From positions 1-5,197 of the forward strand of contig JAUVEG010000119.1 in the NCBI GenBank assembly GCA_030594925.1: a stretch of 5,197 nucleotides of DNA, written 5' to 3'. Made by a program: the position numbers and the translations under genes. Each line of letters begins with the position of its first letter. Positions within the stretch are counted from its first letter, which is position 1. Source of the DNA: Gammaproteobacteria bacterium. GTDB taxonomy: Bacteria; Pseudomonadota; Gammaproteobacteria; Chromatiales; Chromatiaceae. Below the pieces are notes generated by a model. That model was not told the origin of the DNA, made no database searches, and worked only from the letters and a program-made list of their open reading frames with translations. Below are positions 1 to 5,197 of the stretch, piece by piece.

Positions 1-1425
1 GTGTTTGCCCCCATCGATGAGCGTATTCTTTTGCCCATAGTACCAAATGGGATATCCGTAATCCCACCACGCCAGGATATAGTCCCTGCTGCTGCCTTTT
101 TCCTTGAGCGCATCGAGGACCTTGACTTCCCGGTTGTTGAATGTGGTAGGCGCCTTGTAATCGATGATATGCATAATATTCGGATAGAGCATGGCGGAAC
201 CAAGCAGGGCAGGCAGCATGTATCCGGCCATCGGGATTTTAATACAGGGGGCGATCACACGGAAGAGGTAGACCGCGCTGATCGCTGCGATCGGGACAGC
301 GTAAACGGTAAAGCGCAATCCGCCCCACAGCGAAAAGACGCCTATAGCGATAAGCGGCAGGGCAAGAATAAAAGCACGATGGCGAATAACCAGCAGCACA
401 TAGCCAGCCAAAGCTGCGACCACACCCGGGATCGAGCCGCTGATGCGGGTCGCCATCGTCTCGAAAGGGATGGTCTCCGCCTCTTGCACGGTCTGCAACA
501 CTCCAAAGAACCTGAGCCCGCTTTCATCGACCCCATGGAATAAATAGGCGGAGAACTTGCCCCATACCTGATCAAAGATGTTGCTGCTAAAGAGAAATAG
601 AAGAACATAGACGGCCGAGGCGATCAGCAATATCCGCCGATCGAGAGCAACGCGCCTGAAAATAACATAAAGAGCAATGATCAGCGGCAGTTTTACAAAC
701 CAGGCTACTCCGATAAGCGCCACTGATATCAACATGATGGAGTGGTAGGTGAAATCCTCTTCACGGTGAAAGATCACCATATAGAGCATATAGAGCAGAC
801 CCATTGCATAGACCATTGACAGCCCGGCATTATATAAAAACGGGTAGGCAAAAATAAGCAGCGCACTTGCAAGCGCGTTATTCAGGTTCTCATGCTCGAT
901 GGTGCGAAGCAGAAAGTAGAGGATGAACATCGGCGCCATCACAGAGAACATGTCGGTATCGTAATAGCCGACCATTGTGCGGTTGTAGTATGACCATGCG
1001 ATAGAGGCGATCAGCGCCGCCACGTAGCTTGCAAGGGTAAAGTTATAGAGCCTCCCGATCAGGATTACGGGAATCACTACGAGTCCGGCTACTGCTGCGG
1101 GCATGTAGAGAATGACCGTATCAAGCGAGAATGGCAGGATCTTCGCCGCGGCAACTGTAAAGAAGATCACGCCGTGGTCGAGCCAGTCAGGCAATCTCGG
1201 GTTGTATTGATGCAGCCCCTCGAGAACTCCCTGTGCCCCGCTGGCCCAGAAATAGCCGTCGTTGGTGTTGAGCATCAACTCTCCGCCCCAGTGATAAGCA
1301 GAGACGTCCCGCATCTGGTAGACCCAGATCATACGCATGGCGATACTGAAGAGATAAGCTGTCGCGATAAGCAGTATCACCACTCTCGTCGAGGGTTCAA
1401 ACGCCGGGGTTGTTTCGTCGTGCAT
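1..1425 (-). CDS. pglB: PglB/STT3-type N-oligosaccharyltransferase, 3' end cut off by the window
   Basis: This is the first 475 codons of a bacterial oligosaccharyltransferase, which transfers a lipid-linked oligosaccharide en bloc to asparagine of proteins in the periplasm. The frame is open to the left edge, so the rest of the C-terminal periplasmic domain (about 230-250 residues in Campylobacter PglB) is missing. Seen in the translation: a hydrophobic multi-spanning region from about residue 14 to 430; NDGYFW with D56; NRT with R149; GYYDTDM with D156 and D158; QTVQE with E315; RISGS with R327; GGLRFT with R371; and WWDYG at 453-457 followed by LIDGGKH. These match C. lari PglB D56, R147, D154, D156, E319, R331, R375 and WWDYG in order and spacing, so metal binding (D56, D156, E315) and sequon binding look intact. 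The MI motif lies outside the window. The start is the ATG at 1423-1425, with AGAAGG 6 nt upstream. An ABC exporter lies upstream on the same strand, 402 bp away. Family assignment is very secure; the glycan and targets are unknown. Confidence 0.95.
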   Translation of the reverse strand, partial: MHDETTPAFEPSTRVVILLIATAYLFSIAMRMIWVYQMRDVSAYHWGGELMLNTNDGYFWASGAQGVLEGLHQYNPRLPDWLDHGVIFFTVAAAKILPFSLDTVILYMPAAVAGLVVIPVILIGRLYNFTLASYVAALIASIAWSYYNRTMVGYYDTDMFSVMAPMFILYFLLRTIEHENLNNALASALLIFAYPFLYNAGLSMVYAMGLLYMLYMVIFHREEDFTYHSIMLISVALIGVAWFVKLPLIIALYVIFRRVALDRRILLIASAVYVLLFLFSSNIFDQVWGKFSAYLFHGVDESGLRFFGVLQTVQEAETIPFETMATRISGSIPGVVAALAGYVLLVIRHRAFILALPLIAIGVFSLWGGLRFTVYAVPIAAISAVYLFRVIAPCIKIPMAGYMLPALLGSAMLYPNIMHIIDYKAPTTFNNREVKVLDALKEKGSSRDYILAWWDYGYPIWYYGQKNTLIDGGKH

Positions 1426-1431
1426 AATAAA

Positions 1432-1437
1432 CCTTCT
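1432..1437 (-). promoter_or_regulatory. Ribosome binding site of pglB
   Basis: AGAAGG on the minus strand, 6 nt before the ATG at 1423-1425. It supports this start codon. No convincing -35/-10 pair was found between here and the repeats upstream, so it remains open whether pglB has its own promoter or is read through from the ABC gene. Confidence 0.7.
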
Positions 1438-1445
1438 AAAGTGAG

Positions 1446-1541
1446 CCTTTTGAAAAACTCAAAAATACGTTATTCCGGCGAAGGCCGGAATCTATGGAAT
1501 CAACCACTTACAGACGAAAATAGTAACTTCTCAAAAAGTCC
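1446..1541. repeat. Palindromic intergenic element with central hairpin, MITE-like
   Basis: The centre is a perfect inverted repeat: ATTCCGGC (1472-1479), loop GAAG (1480-1483), GCCGGAAT (1484-1491). ATTCCGGC...GCCGGAAT hairpins of this kind are a familiar dispersed intergenic motif in proteobacterial genomes (from memory, not searched). The outer edges are also roughly inverted: CCTTTTGAAAAACTC near 1446-1460 resembles the reverse complement of AACTTCTCAAAAAGT near 1525-1539, with one gap and several mismatches. This suggests a unit of about 95 bp with degenerate terminal inverted repeats and no coding capacity. It sits just upstream of the pglB ribosome binding site and would be transcribed as a hairpin in the pglB leader. 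The hairpin is certain; the element boundaries are inferred. Confidence 0.55.
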
Positions 1542-1572
1542 GTGCATTTCGCGGTCAGAAGACCGCTCCTAC
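1542..1572 (-). repeat. REP-type palindrome, copy A
   Basis: On the minus strand it reads GTAGGAG, then the stem GCGGTC-TTCT-GACCGC, then GAAATGCAC. The palindrome is at 1551-1566. A GTAG/GTGG-GAG head joined to a GC-rich imperfect palindrome and a CGA tail is the pattern of gammaproteobacterial REP sequences, which are mobilised by RAYT transposases. No RAYT gene is in the window. Confidence 0.75.
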
Positions 1573-1598
1573 GCTTCTATGTGACGTCAGATGTGGGA

Positions 1599-1629
1599 GT
1601 GCATTTCGCGGTCAGAAGACCGCTCCTAC
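1599..1629 (-). repeat. REP-type palindrome, copy B
   Basis: Identical to copy A across the palindrome (1608-1623) and offset from it by exactly 57 bp. It faces copy C head to head (GTAGGAG heads inward), 20 bp apart, which is a REPIN-like arrangement. Confidence 0.75.
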
Positions 1630-1649
1630 GGTTCTATGTGACGTCAGAT

Positions 1650-1673
1650 GTAGGAGTGGTCTTCTGACCACGA
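1650..1673 (+). repeat. REP-type palindrome, copy C, inverted
   Basis: On the plus strand it reads GTAGGAG with the stem GTGGTC-TTCT-GACCAC at 1656-1671, then GA. Compared with the reverse complement of copies A and B, both arms carry one change (C to T in the left arm, G to A in the right arm), so base pairing is kept. It forms an inverted pair with copy B. Confidence 0.75.
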
Positions 1674-1675
1674 TT

Positions 1676-1691
1676 AAATGCGATAGCATTT
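1676..1691. other. Small AT-rich hairpin
   Basis: AAATGC (1676-1681), loop GATA (1682-1685), GCATTT (1686-1691), a perfect 6-bp stem followed on the plus strand by TATT. It lies downstream of the ABC gene on the minus strand, but the stem is weak and the minus-strand 3' side lacks a T-run, so a terminator role is doubtful. The stretch 1692-1742 shows nothing else convincing. Confidence 0.35.
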
Positions 1692-1742
1692 TATTCACAT
1701 GCACGGAGTTTTGCCAGAGTCCCCGTGGTGTGTGTCTTTTCA

Positions 1743-1823
1743 CTCACTCCTCAGCCCTCACCCCTCAGTCCCCAGTCCTAAGTCCCCAGTCCTAAGTCCC
1801 CAGTCCTCAGCCCTAAGTCCTCA
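1743..1823. repeat. Heptanucleotide tandem repeat array
   Basis: Eleven full 7-mers in strict phase from 1743 to 1819, then a partial unit CTCA (1820-1823). In order: CTCACTC, CTCAGCC, CTCACCC, CTCAGTC, CCCAGTC, CTAAGTC, CCCAGTC, CTAAGTC, CCCAGTC, CTCAGCC, CTAAGTC. The consensus is about C-Y-M-A-G-T-C. CCCAGTC and CTAAGTC alternate in the middle, giving a 14-bp higher-order period. The array starts 4 bp past the stop codon of the ABC gene in its reading direction. It resembles the short tandem heptamer (STRR) sequences described in cyanobacteria, but kinship is not claimed. Confidence 0.9.
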
Positions 1824-1827
1824 TTAT

Positions 1828-3624
1828 TTACCCCTGCGAGCCGTACAGTGAGTTGTAGAGCCCGTCCCGGTTGAGCAGTTGCTGGTGCGCGCCATCTTCG
1901 ACGATGCGGCCATCTTCAAAAACCAGTACGCGGTCGGCGTGCTTTACTGCACTCAGGCGGTGGGCGACTATAATCGTCGTTTTCCCCTGCAGAAACTTGT
2001 TCAGCGCCGCATGCAGATGTTTTTCCGTGGTCGTATCCAGTGCGGAAGTCGCCTCATCGAGGATCACCACAGACGGGTCTGTCAAAACCATGCGGGCGAT
2101 GGCCAGACGCTGCTGCTGCCCCCCTGAAAGACGCACGCCCCTGTTGCCGATCTGCGTTTCCAGACCGTCGTCAAGCACTTCGATGGTCTCCTTCAACTGC
2201 GCGATCTCCAGCGCTCTCCACAGCAGTTGATCGTCGATCTCACGCCCAAGCGTCAGGTTCGAGCGCACGCTCTCGTTCATCAGGGCGGGGTGCTGCAGCA
2301 CTGTCGCGATATTCTCACGCACAATATCGAGACCGATGCGCGTAACAGCAACGCCGTCAAAGAGTATTTTACCCTCATCCGCTGTATAGAGACCCAGAAG
2401 AATCTGTATGAAGGTGGTTTTCCCGCCGCCGCTGGCGCCGACAAGGGCGACTTTTTGCCCGGCGGGAATGTAGAGAGAGAGATTTCTCAGAACCCTGGGG
2501 CCATCACCATAAGCAAAGCTGATGTTCTCAAGCGTAATGGAGACAGTTTTCCCATCGGTGAAGGGATTCTCCTCATGCGGGTAGACGGGTTCAAGTTTGA
2601 TGTCGAAGAGGCTGTTGATGCGTGTTAGTGCGGCATGTGCGCTGTTCCAGGCATATTGAATCGTTACGACCTCCTGCACCGGACCCATCATGAACCACAG
2701 GTAGGCGAATACAGCCAGCATCTGGCCGATCGACAGGCCGGAGTAGAGCACCATGAACATGCTCAGGGCGCGAAAAATATCGAAGCCGAAGAGAAAGATG
2801 ACGAACGAGAGGCGCGATGCGGCATCGCTGCGCCAGGCAAAGCTGGTTGAGTAGTTGCGCACATCGGCGGCGATATCGATGAGCCTGCCAATATAGTGAT
2901 GTTCCCGGTTTGCGGCGCGAATCTGCTGGATGGCGTCCAGCGTCTCCGCCAGAGCCTCCTGGAACAGCTGGAAGGAGGCGTTTTCACGCTTCTTGAGCTG
3001 TTTGACCTTGCGGCCGAAGATGGTGGTGACATAGATCACCAGCGGGTTCAGCAGCAGGATGAAGAGCGCCAGCTGCCAGTGGATCCACAGCAGAATCACC
3101 GCTGTGCCGATGATCGTCAGCACCGCCACCAGAAACTTGCTGACGCTGACGCTGACGAAGTCATCGATGGTCTGCAGATCTGTCACCAGGTGGGATGCGA
3201 CCGTGCCGGATCCCAGGGTCTCATACTCGGACATGGAGATGCGTTCGAGCCGCGACAGCAGCGAACGGCGAATGCGGAAGATCACATCTTTGGCGATGCA
3301 GGTGAAAATGCGCGTCTGCCACACGCTGAAGAGGGTGGCGGCAATGCGCAGCATCAGTGTCAGCGCCAGTACCGCAAGGATATAGAGAGCGGGGCCATGC
3401 CAGCTTTGGGGGAACAGCTGGTCCATGATCGCAACGGATGTGCCGGGTTTGTCCAGCAGCACCTCATCGACCAGGACCGGGATCAGCAGGGGCACTGGCA
3501 CGGCGAGTGATGTGCCGATGATCGCTATGATGTTGGCATTGAGCAACTCCCGGCGATGACTGCTCACCATCTGCAGGAGTCTGCGCCAGCTATAGGTTTG
3601 AACGTCGACGTTTTGGACGGACAT
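1828..3624 (-). CDS. Type IV ABC exporter half-transporter, MsbA/PglK fold
   Basis: A complete 598-residue protein with an N-terminal transmembrane domain fused to an ATPase domain; it should act as a homodimer in the inner membrane. Six membrane segments can be drawn at about residues 30-52, 78-100, 160-180, 182-202, 273-295 and 297-318. The ATPase domain (about 360-598) has aromatic Y372 (A-loop), Walker A GASGGGKTT 396-404 with K402, Q-loop Q444, signature LSGGQ 499-503, Walker B VVILDE 519-524 with E524, D-loop SALD and switch H555, so it should be active. There is no N-terminal C39 peptidase domain. Length and order fit lipid or lipid-linked glycan exporters (MsbA, PglK) and many drug exporters. 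The first periplasmic loop (about 53-77) is longer than in MsbA as recalled and contains IMDQLFP, which could be a short amphipathic helix. The ATG start has only a weak GAGAG upstream. pglB lies downstream on the same strand and tolC is divergent. The substrate cannot be told from sequence: LLO flippase, lipid exporter or efflux/type I secretion are all open. Confidence 0.93.
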   Translation of the reverse strand: MSVQNVDVQTYSWRRLLQMVSSHRRELLNANIIAIIGTSLAVPVPLLIPVLVDEVLLDKPGTSVAIMDQLFPQSWHGPALYILAVLALTLMLRIAATLFSVWQTRIFTCIAKDVIFRIRRSLLSRLERISMSEYETLGSGTVASHLVTDLQTIDDFVSVSVSKFLVAVLTIIGTAVILLWIHWQLALFILLLNPLVIYVTTIFGRKVKQLKKRENASFQLFQEALAETLDAIQQIRAANREHHYIGRLIDIAADVRNYSTSFAWRSDAASRLSFVIFLFGFDIFRALSMFMVLYSGLSIGQMLAVFAYLWFMMGPVQEVVTIQYAWNSAHAALTRINSLFDIKLEPVYPHEENPFTDGKTVSITLENISFAYGDGPRVLRNLSLYIPAGQKVALVGASGGGKTTFIQILLGLYTADEGKILFDGVAVTRIGLDIVRENIATVLQHPALMNESVRSNLTLGREIDDQLLWRALEIAQLKETIEVLDDGLETQIGNRGVRLSGGQQQRLAIARMVLTDPSVVILDEATSALDTTTEKHLHAALNKFLQGKTTIIVAHRLSAVKHADRVLVFEDGRIVEDGAHQQLLNRDGLYNSLYGSQG

Positions 3625-3738
3625 GCGGCTCTCTTTTATTGCGTTTCTATATTGGGAGAGGAGAATTTAATCATGAAGATTCTATGCTTATTTGTTATCC
3701 TACGCAGCTATATCTGAAAAAATATCTGGATACTCTCT
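3625..3738. promoter_or_regulatory. Divergent intergenic region between the ABC exporter and tolC
   Basis: These 114 bp must hold the start signals for both genes unless they are read from elsewhere. The region is AT-rich in its right half. Candidate -10-like words such as TATGCT (3683-3688) and TATCCT (3696-3701) lack a good -35 at 16-18 bp, so no promoter is assigned. The best Shine-Dalgarno-like stretch, GGGAGAGGAG (3654-3663), does not serve tolC but precedes a 14-codon ORF. Confidence 0.5.
3673..3717 (+). other. Possible short leader ORF before tolC
   Basis: ATG at 3673 encodes MKILCLFVILRSYI and stops at TGA 3715-3717. A purine-rich GAGGAG ends 9 nt before the ATG, a better ribosome site than that of tolC itself. 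The tolC ATG follows 21 nt after the stop and in the same frame. It could be a translated leader, a chance ORF, or a remnant of an older tolC N-terminus ended by the TGA. Coding status is unproven. Confidence 0.25.
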
Positions 3739-5040
3739 ATGAAGGCTCTTTTTTTTCTCTTTCTCACATTGTGCGTCAGCTCTTCACCGCTCTACGCAAG
3801 TGACTTGAACAGCATCTACCGTCTGGCGGTCACTAATGACGCCCAAATACTGGGCTCAAAGGCTTCACTGGAAGCCACCCGTGAAGCGAAACCGATCGCC
3901 CGTTCCGGTTTGTTGCCGCAAATATTTGTTTCAGGCGGGGGGACAGCTATTACAACTCGTCAAAATGACAGCTGGAACAGGACAGAAGCCGCAGTCGATC
4001 TGTCACAACCTCTCTACGACAGGGAGGCTTACATGGGATACAAGCAGGCGGACCATGTCGTCGAGCAGGCAGAGGCGTTGTATATCGGCGATGAGCAAAG
4101 CTTGATCATCCGTGTCGCAGAAGCCTATTTTGGCGTGCTTTCAGCTGAGGATGAGGTGACCTTCAGCAAAGCTGAAACACGCGCTATTGGCAAGCAGCTG
4201 GATCAGGCGACGCAACGCTATGATGTCGGCCTGATTCCAATCACCGATGTGCATGAGGCGCAGGCGCAATATGACGGCGCACGCTCCTCACAGATACTTG
4301 CCGAGACCGAACTGCAGAACAGCAGGGAGGTGCTGCGTGAGATTATCGGCAAGGATCCCGGGAAACTGGCTAAATTAAAAAAGAAAATTCCTCTGATCGG
4401 TCCAAAACCCAACAGTATCAAACACTGGACGAATACAGCATTGAATAACAATCCCGATGTCATGGCTGCAGAGGAGGAGGTCCGGATAGCGGAGAAGGAG
4501 GTTGAGATCATTCGTTCCGGCCACTACCCCACGGCTGATTTGGTTGCAGGGGCTTCCACCTATAACTTGTCCAGTCGTGGAGACGCCTTCGCCAATAGTA
4601 TTAATAATGATGATGAGGCCAGAGTCGGCCTGCGATTGAATGTTCCTCTCTATACAGGCGGCCGCGTCACCCACAGCACACGCCAGGCGCGGGCCAGGCT
4701 GCGCGCGGCGCGCTCCGGACTGGAAGCCGCCAAGCGCAGGATAATACGCAATGCCCATGACGCCTATCGCGGCATTAACTCCAACATCAGCCAGGTCAAC
4801 GCGTTGCAGGCGACAACTGTCTCAACGAAGAGTGCGCTGGCTGCGACACAGGCGGGTTATGAAGTCGGCAACCGCACCCTGGTCGATGTGCTGAACTCGC
4901 AGCGGGATGTTTTTCGGGCTGACAGTGCGCTCGCCAAGTCGCGCTATGAGTATGTGCTGGATCATCTGCGCCTGCGCGATGCGGCGGGAACCATCACCGA
5001 GGCCGACCTGAAAAAAGTCAACCGGCAGTTGAAACACTAG
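3739..5040 (+). CDS. tolC: TolC-family outer membrane efflux/secretion channel
   Basis: A complete 433-residue outer membrane factor. As a trimer it forms the channel-tunnel that links inner membrane pumps to the outside in drug efflux and type I secretion. A Sec signal peptide is visible: K2, a hydrophobic stretch 3-13, and a likely cut after A20 (PLYA-SD). Two repeated outer-membrane-efflux domains follow, at about 22-215 and 230-425. Diagnostic stretches match E. coli TolC closely: QLDQATQRYDVGL from 153 then ITDVHEAQAQYD in the first repeat, and GYEVGNRTLVDVLNSQRD from 373 and RYEYVLDHLRLRDAAGT in the second. The protein ends KVNRQLKH and so lacks the C-terminal tail of E. coli TolC (493-residue precursor). 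The start is the ATG before the signal peptide; only a weak GGA lies about 9 nt upstream. It is divergent from the ABC exporter with no membrane fusion protein in view, so its partner is not known. Confidence 0.95.
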   Translation: MKALFFLFLTLCVSSSPLYASDLNSIYRLAVTNDAQILGSKASLEATREAKPIARSGLLPQIFVSGGGTAITTRQNDSWNRTEAAVDLSQPLYDREAYMGYKQADHVVEQAEALYIGDEQSLIIRVAEAYFGVLSAEDEVTFSKAETRAIGKQLDQATQRYDVGLIPITDVHEAQAQYDGARSSQILAETELQNSREVLREIIGKDPGKLAKLKKKIPLIGPKPNSIKHWTNTALNNNPDVMAAEEEVRIAEKEVEIIRSGHYPTADLVAGASTYNLSSRGDAFANSINNDDEARVGLRLNVPLYTGGRVTHSTRQARARLRAARSGLEAAKRRIIRNAHDAYRGINSNISQVNALQATTVSTKSALAATQAGYEVGNRTLVDVLNSQRDVFRADSALAKSRYEYVLDHLRLRDAAGTITEADLKKVNRQLKH

Positions 5041-5041
5041 C

Positions 5042-5054
5042 GAGATCAGATCTC
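5042..5054. repeat. 13-bp perfect palindrome just after tolC
   Basis: GAGATC-A-GATCTC begins one base after the tolC stop codon. With a workable loop only 4 bp can pair in RNA and no T-run follows, so it is not a standard terminator. It may be a protein site or chance. Confidence 0.4.
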
Positions 5055-5082
5055 AGACTGACAAGGCATGAAAAAAACATTT

Positions 5083-5194
5083 TCTCTCGCAAAGCTTCCG
5101 CGTCCTGCTCACGCCCCTCACCTACATCCGTGTAGGCGAAGACGCCAAGACCGCCAAGAAAAACCTTTGCGTCCTTTGCGTTCTTAGCGAGAGA
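5083..5194. repeat. Intergenic repeat cluster bounded by an 8-bp inverted repeat
   Basis: TCTCTCGC (5083-5090) and GCGAGAGA (5187-5194) are exact inverted copies enclosing about 95 bp. Inside are a perfect hairpin CCTACA-TCCG-TGTAGG (5121-5136), a 9-mer pair GACGCCAAG/ACCGCCAAG (5141-5158), and an exact 9-bp tandem CCTTTGCGT twice (5164-5181). There is no coding potential. This wording (TTTGCGTCCTTTGCG, CGCCAAGACCGCCAAG) recalls short dispersed intergenic repeats seen in many environmental proteobacterial genomes; that is from memory and unsearched. The element may continue past the window edge. Confidence 0.6.
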
Positions 5195-5197
5195 TTC

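Larger units (their letters stand above)
1542..1655. repeat. 57-bp tandem direct repeat, two copies
   Basis: Copies at 1542-1598 and 1599-1655 are adjacent and identical at 55 of 57 positions (differences at 1574/1631, C versus G, and 1595/1652, G versus A). Each copy starts with GTGCATTTCGC, holds a reversed REP palindrome, and then a second 8-bp palindrome, TGACGTCA, at 1582-1589 and 1639-1646. The near identity points to a recent duplication of a REP plus its linker. No open reading frame of note runs through it. Confidence 0.9.

Noticed and set aside
1..543. 180-codon plus-strand open frame at the left edge
   Set aside because: It is antisense to pglB, whose frame carries clear conserved motifs; the plus-strand translation is polar, histidine- and arginine-rich and unlike any family I recognise.
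1472..1491. Rho-independent terminator of the ABC gene
   Set aside because: The stem is strong, but in minus-strand reading it is followed by AACGTATTTTTG rather than an immediate T-run, and it lies over 330 bp from the ABC stop.
1174..1584. 136-codon plus-strand open frame
   Set aside because: It runs from the antisense of pglB across the hairpin and repeat region; no domain, and its end lies in the tandem repeat.
1542..1673. CRISPR array
   Set aside because: The units are directly adjacent with no unique spacers, there are only two direct copies, and the palindromes fit REP sequences better.
2896..3510. 204-codon plus-strand open frame
   Set aside because: It is antisense to the transmembrane domain of the ABC exporter; its Gln/Asp/His-rich composition is typical of the reverse of a membrane protein gene.
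3739..3800. TolC as a lipoprotein because of C12 in the signal peptide
   Set aside because: LTLC does not fit a lipobox, lies too close to the N-terminus, and a normal signal peptidase I site follows at about A20.
4375..4758. 127-codon minus-strand open frame inside tolC
   Set aside because: It is antisense to a well-supported TolC frame and has no recognisable features or upstream ribosome site.
5042..5054. Terminator of tolC
   Set aside because: The perfect palindrome leaves almost no loop and has no T-run after it.

Overview
The window reads as chromosomal DNA of a Gram-negative bacterium of moderate GC, most likely a gammaproteobacterium. Three things point that way: an enterobacterial-style TolC with a Sec signal peptide, REP-type palindromes carrying a GTAGGAG head as in Pseudomonas and relatives, and several families of short intergenic repeats. 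The assignment is an inference from sequence style, not from a marker gene.

Layout. Positions 1-1425 (minus) hold the first 475 codons of a PglB/STT3-type oligosaccharyltransferase. The gene starts at 1425 and runs off the left edge. Nearly all known catalytic residues fall inside the window, including the WWDYG motif. Positions 1426-1827 carry no gene but are packed with repeats: a roughly 100-bp palindromic element with a perfect 8-bp hairpin, a 57-bp unit duplicated in tandem, three REP palindromes (two reversed, one forward, so the last two form a REPIN-like pair), and a heptanucleotide array that ends 4 bp from the next stop codon. Positions 1828-3624 (minus) encode a complete 598-residue type IV ABC exporter half-transporter (MsbA/PglK fold). 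Positions 3625-3738 are a divergent intergenic region. Positions 3739-5040 (plus) encode a complete 433-residue TolC-family outer membrane channel. Positions 5041-5197 hold further hairpins and short tandem repeats.

How the genes may work together. PglB transfers a lipid-linked glycan to asparagine in the periplasm, and it needs a flippase to deliver that lipid-linked oligosaccharide. In Campylobacter the flippase is the ABC exporter PglK. Here an ABC exporter lies upstream of pglB on the same strand, so an ABC flippase plus oligosaccharyltransferase pair is a reasonable hypothesis. The 402-bp repeat-filled gap and the divergent tolC weaken it, because the exporter could equally work in efflux or type I secretion. 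No glycosyltransferases, sugar-nucleotide enzymes or membrane fusion protein are visible. The most interesting content is the PglB, whose residue set predicts an acidic extended sequon (D/E-X-N-X-S/T), and the dense set of distinct repeats between it and the ABC gene.
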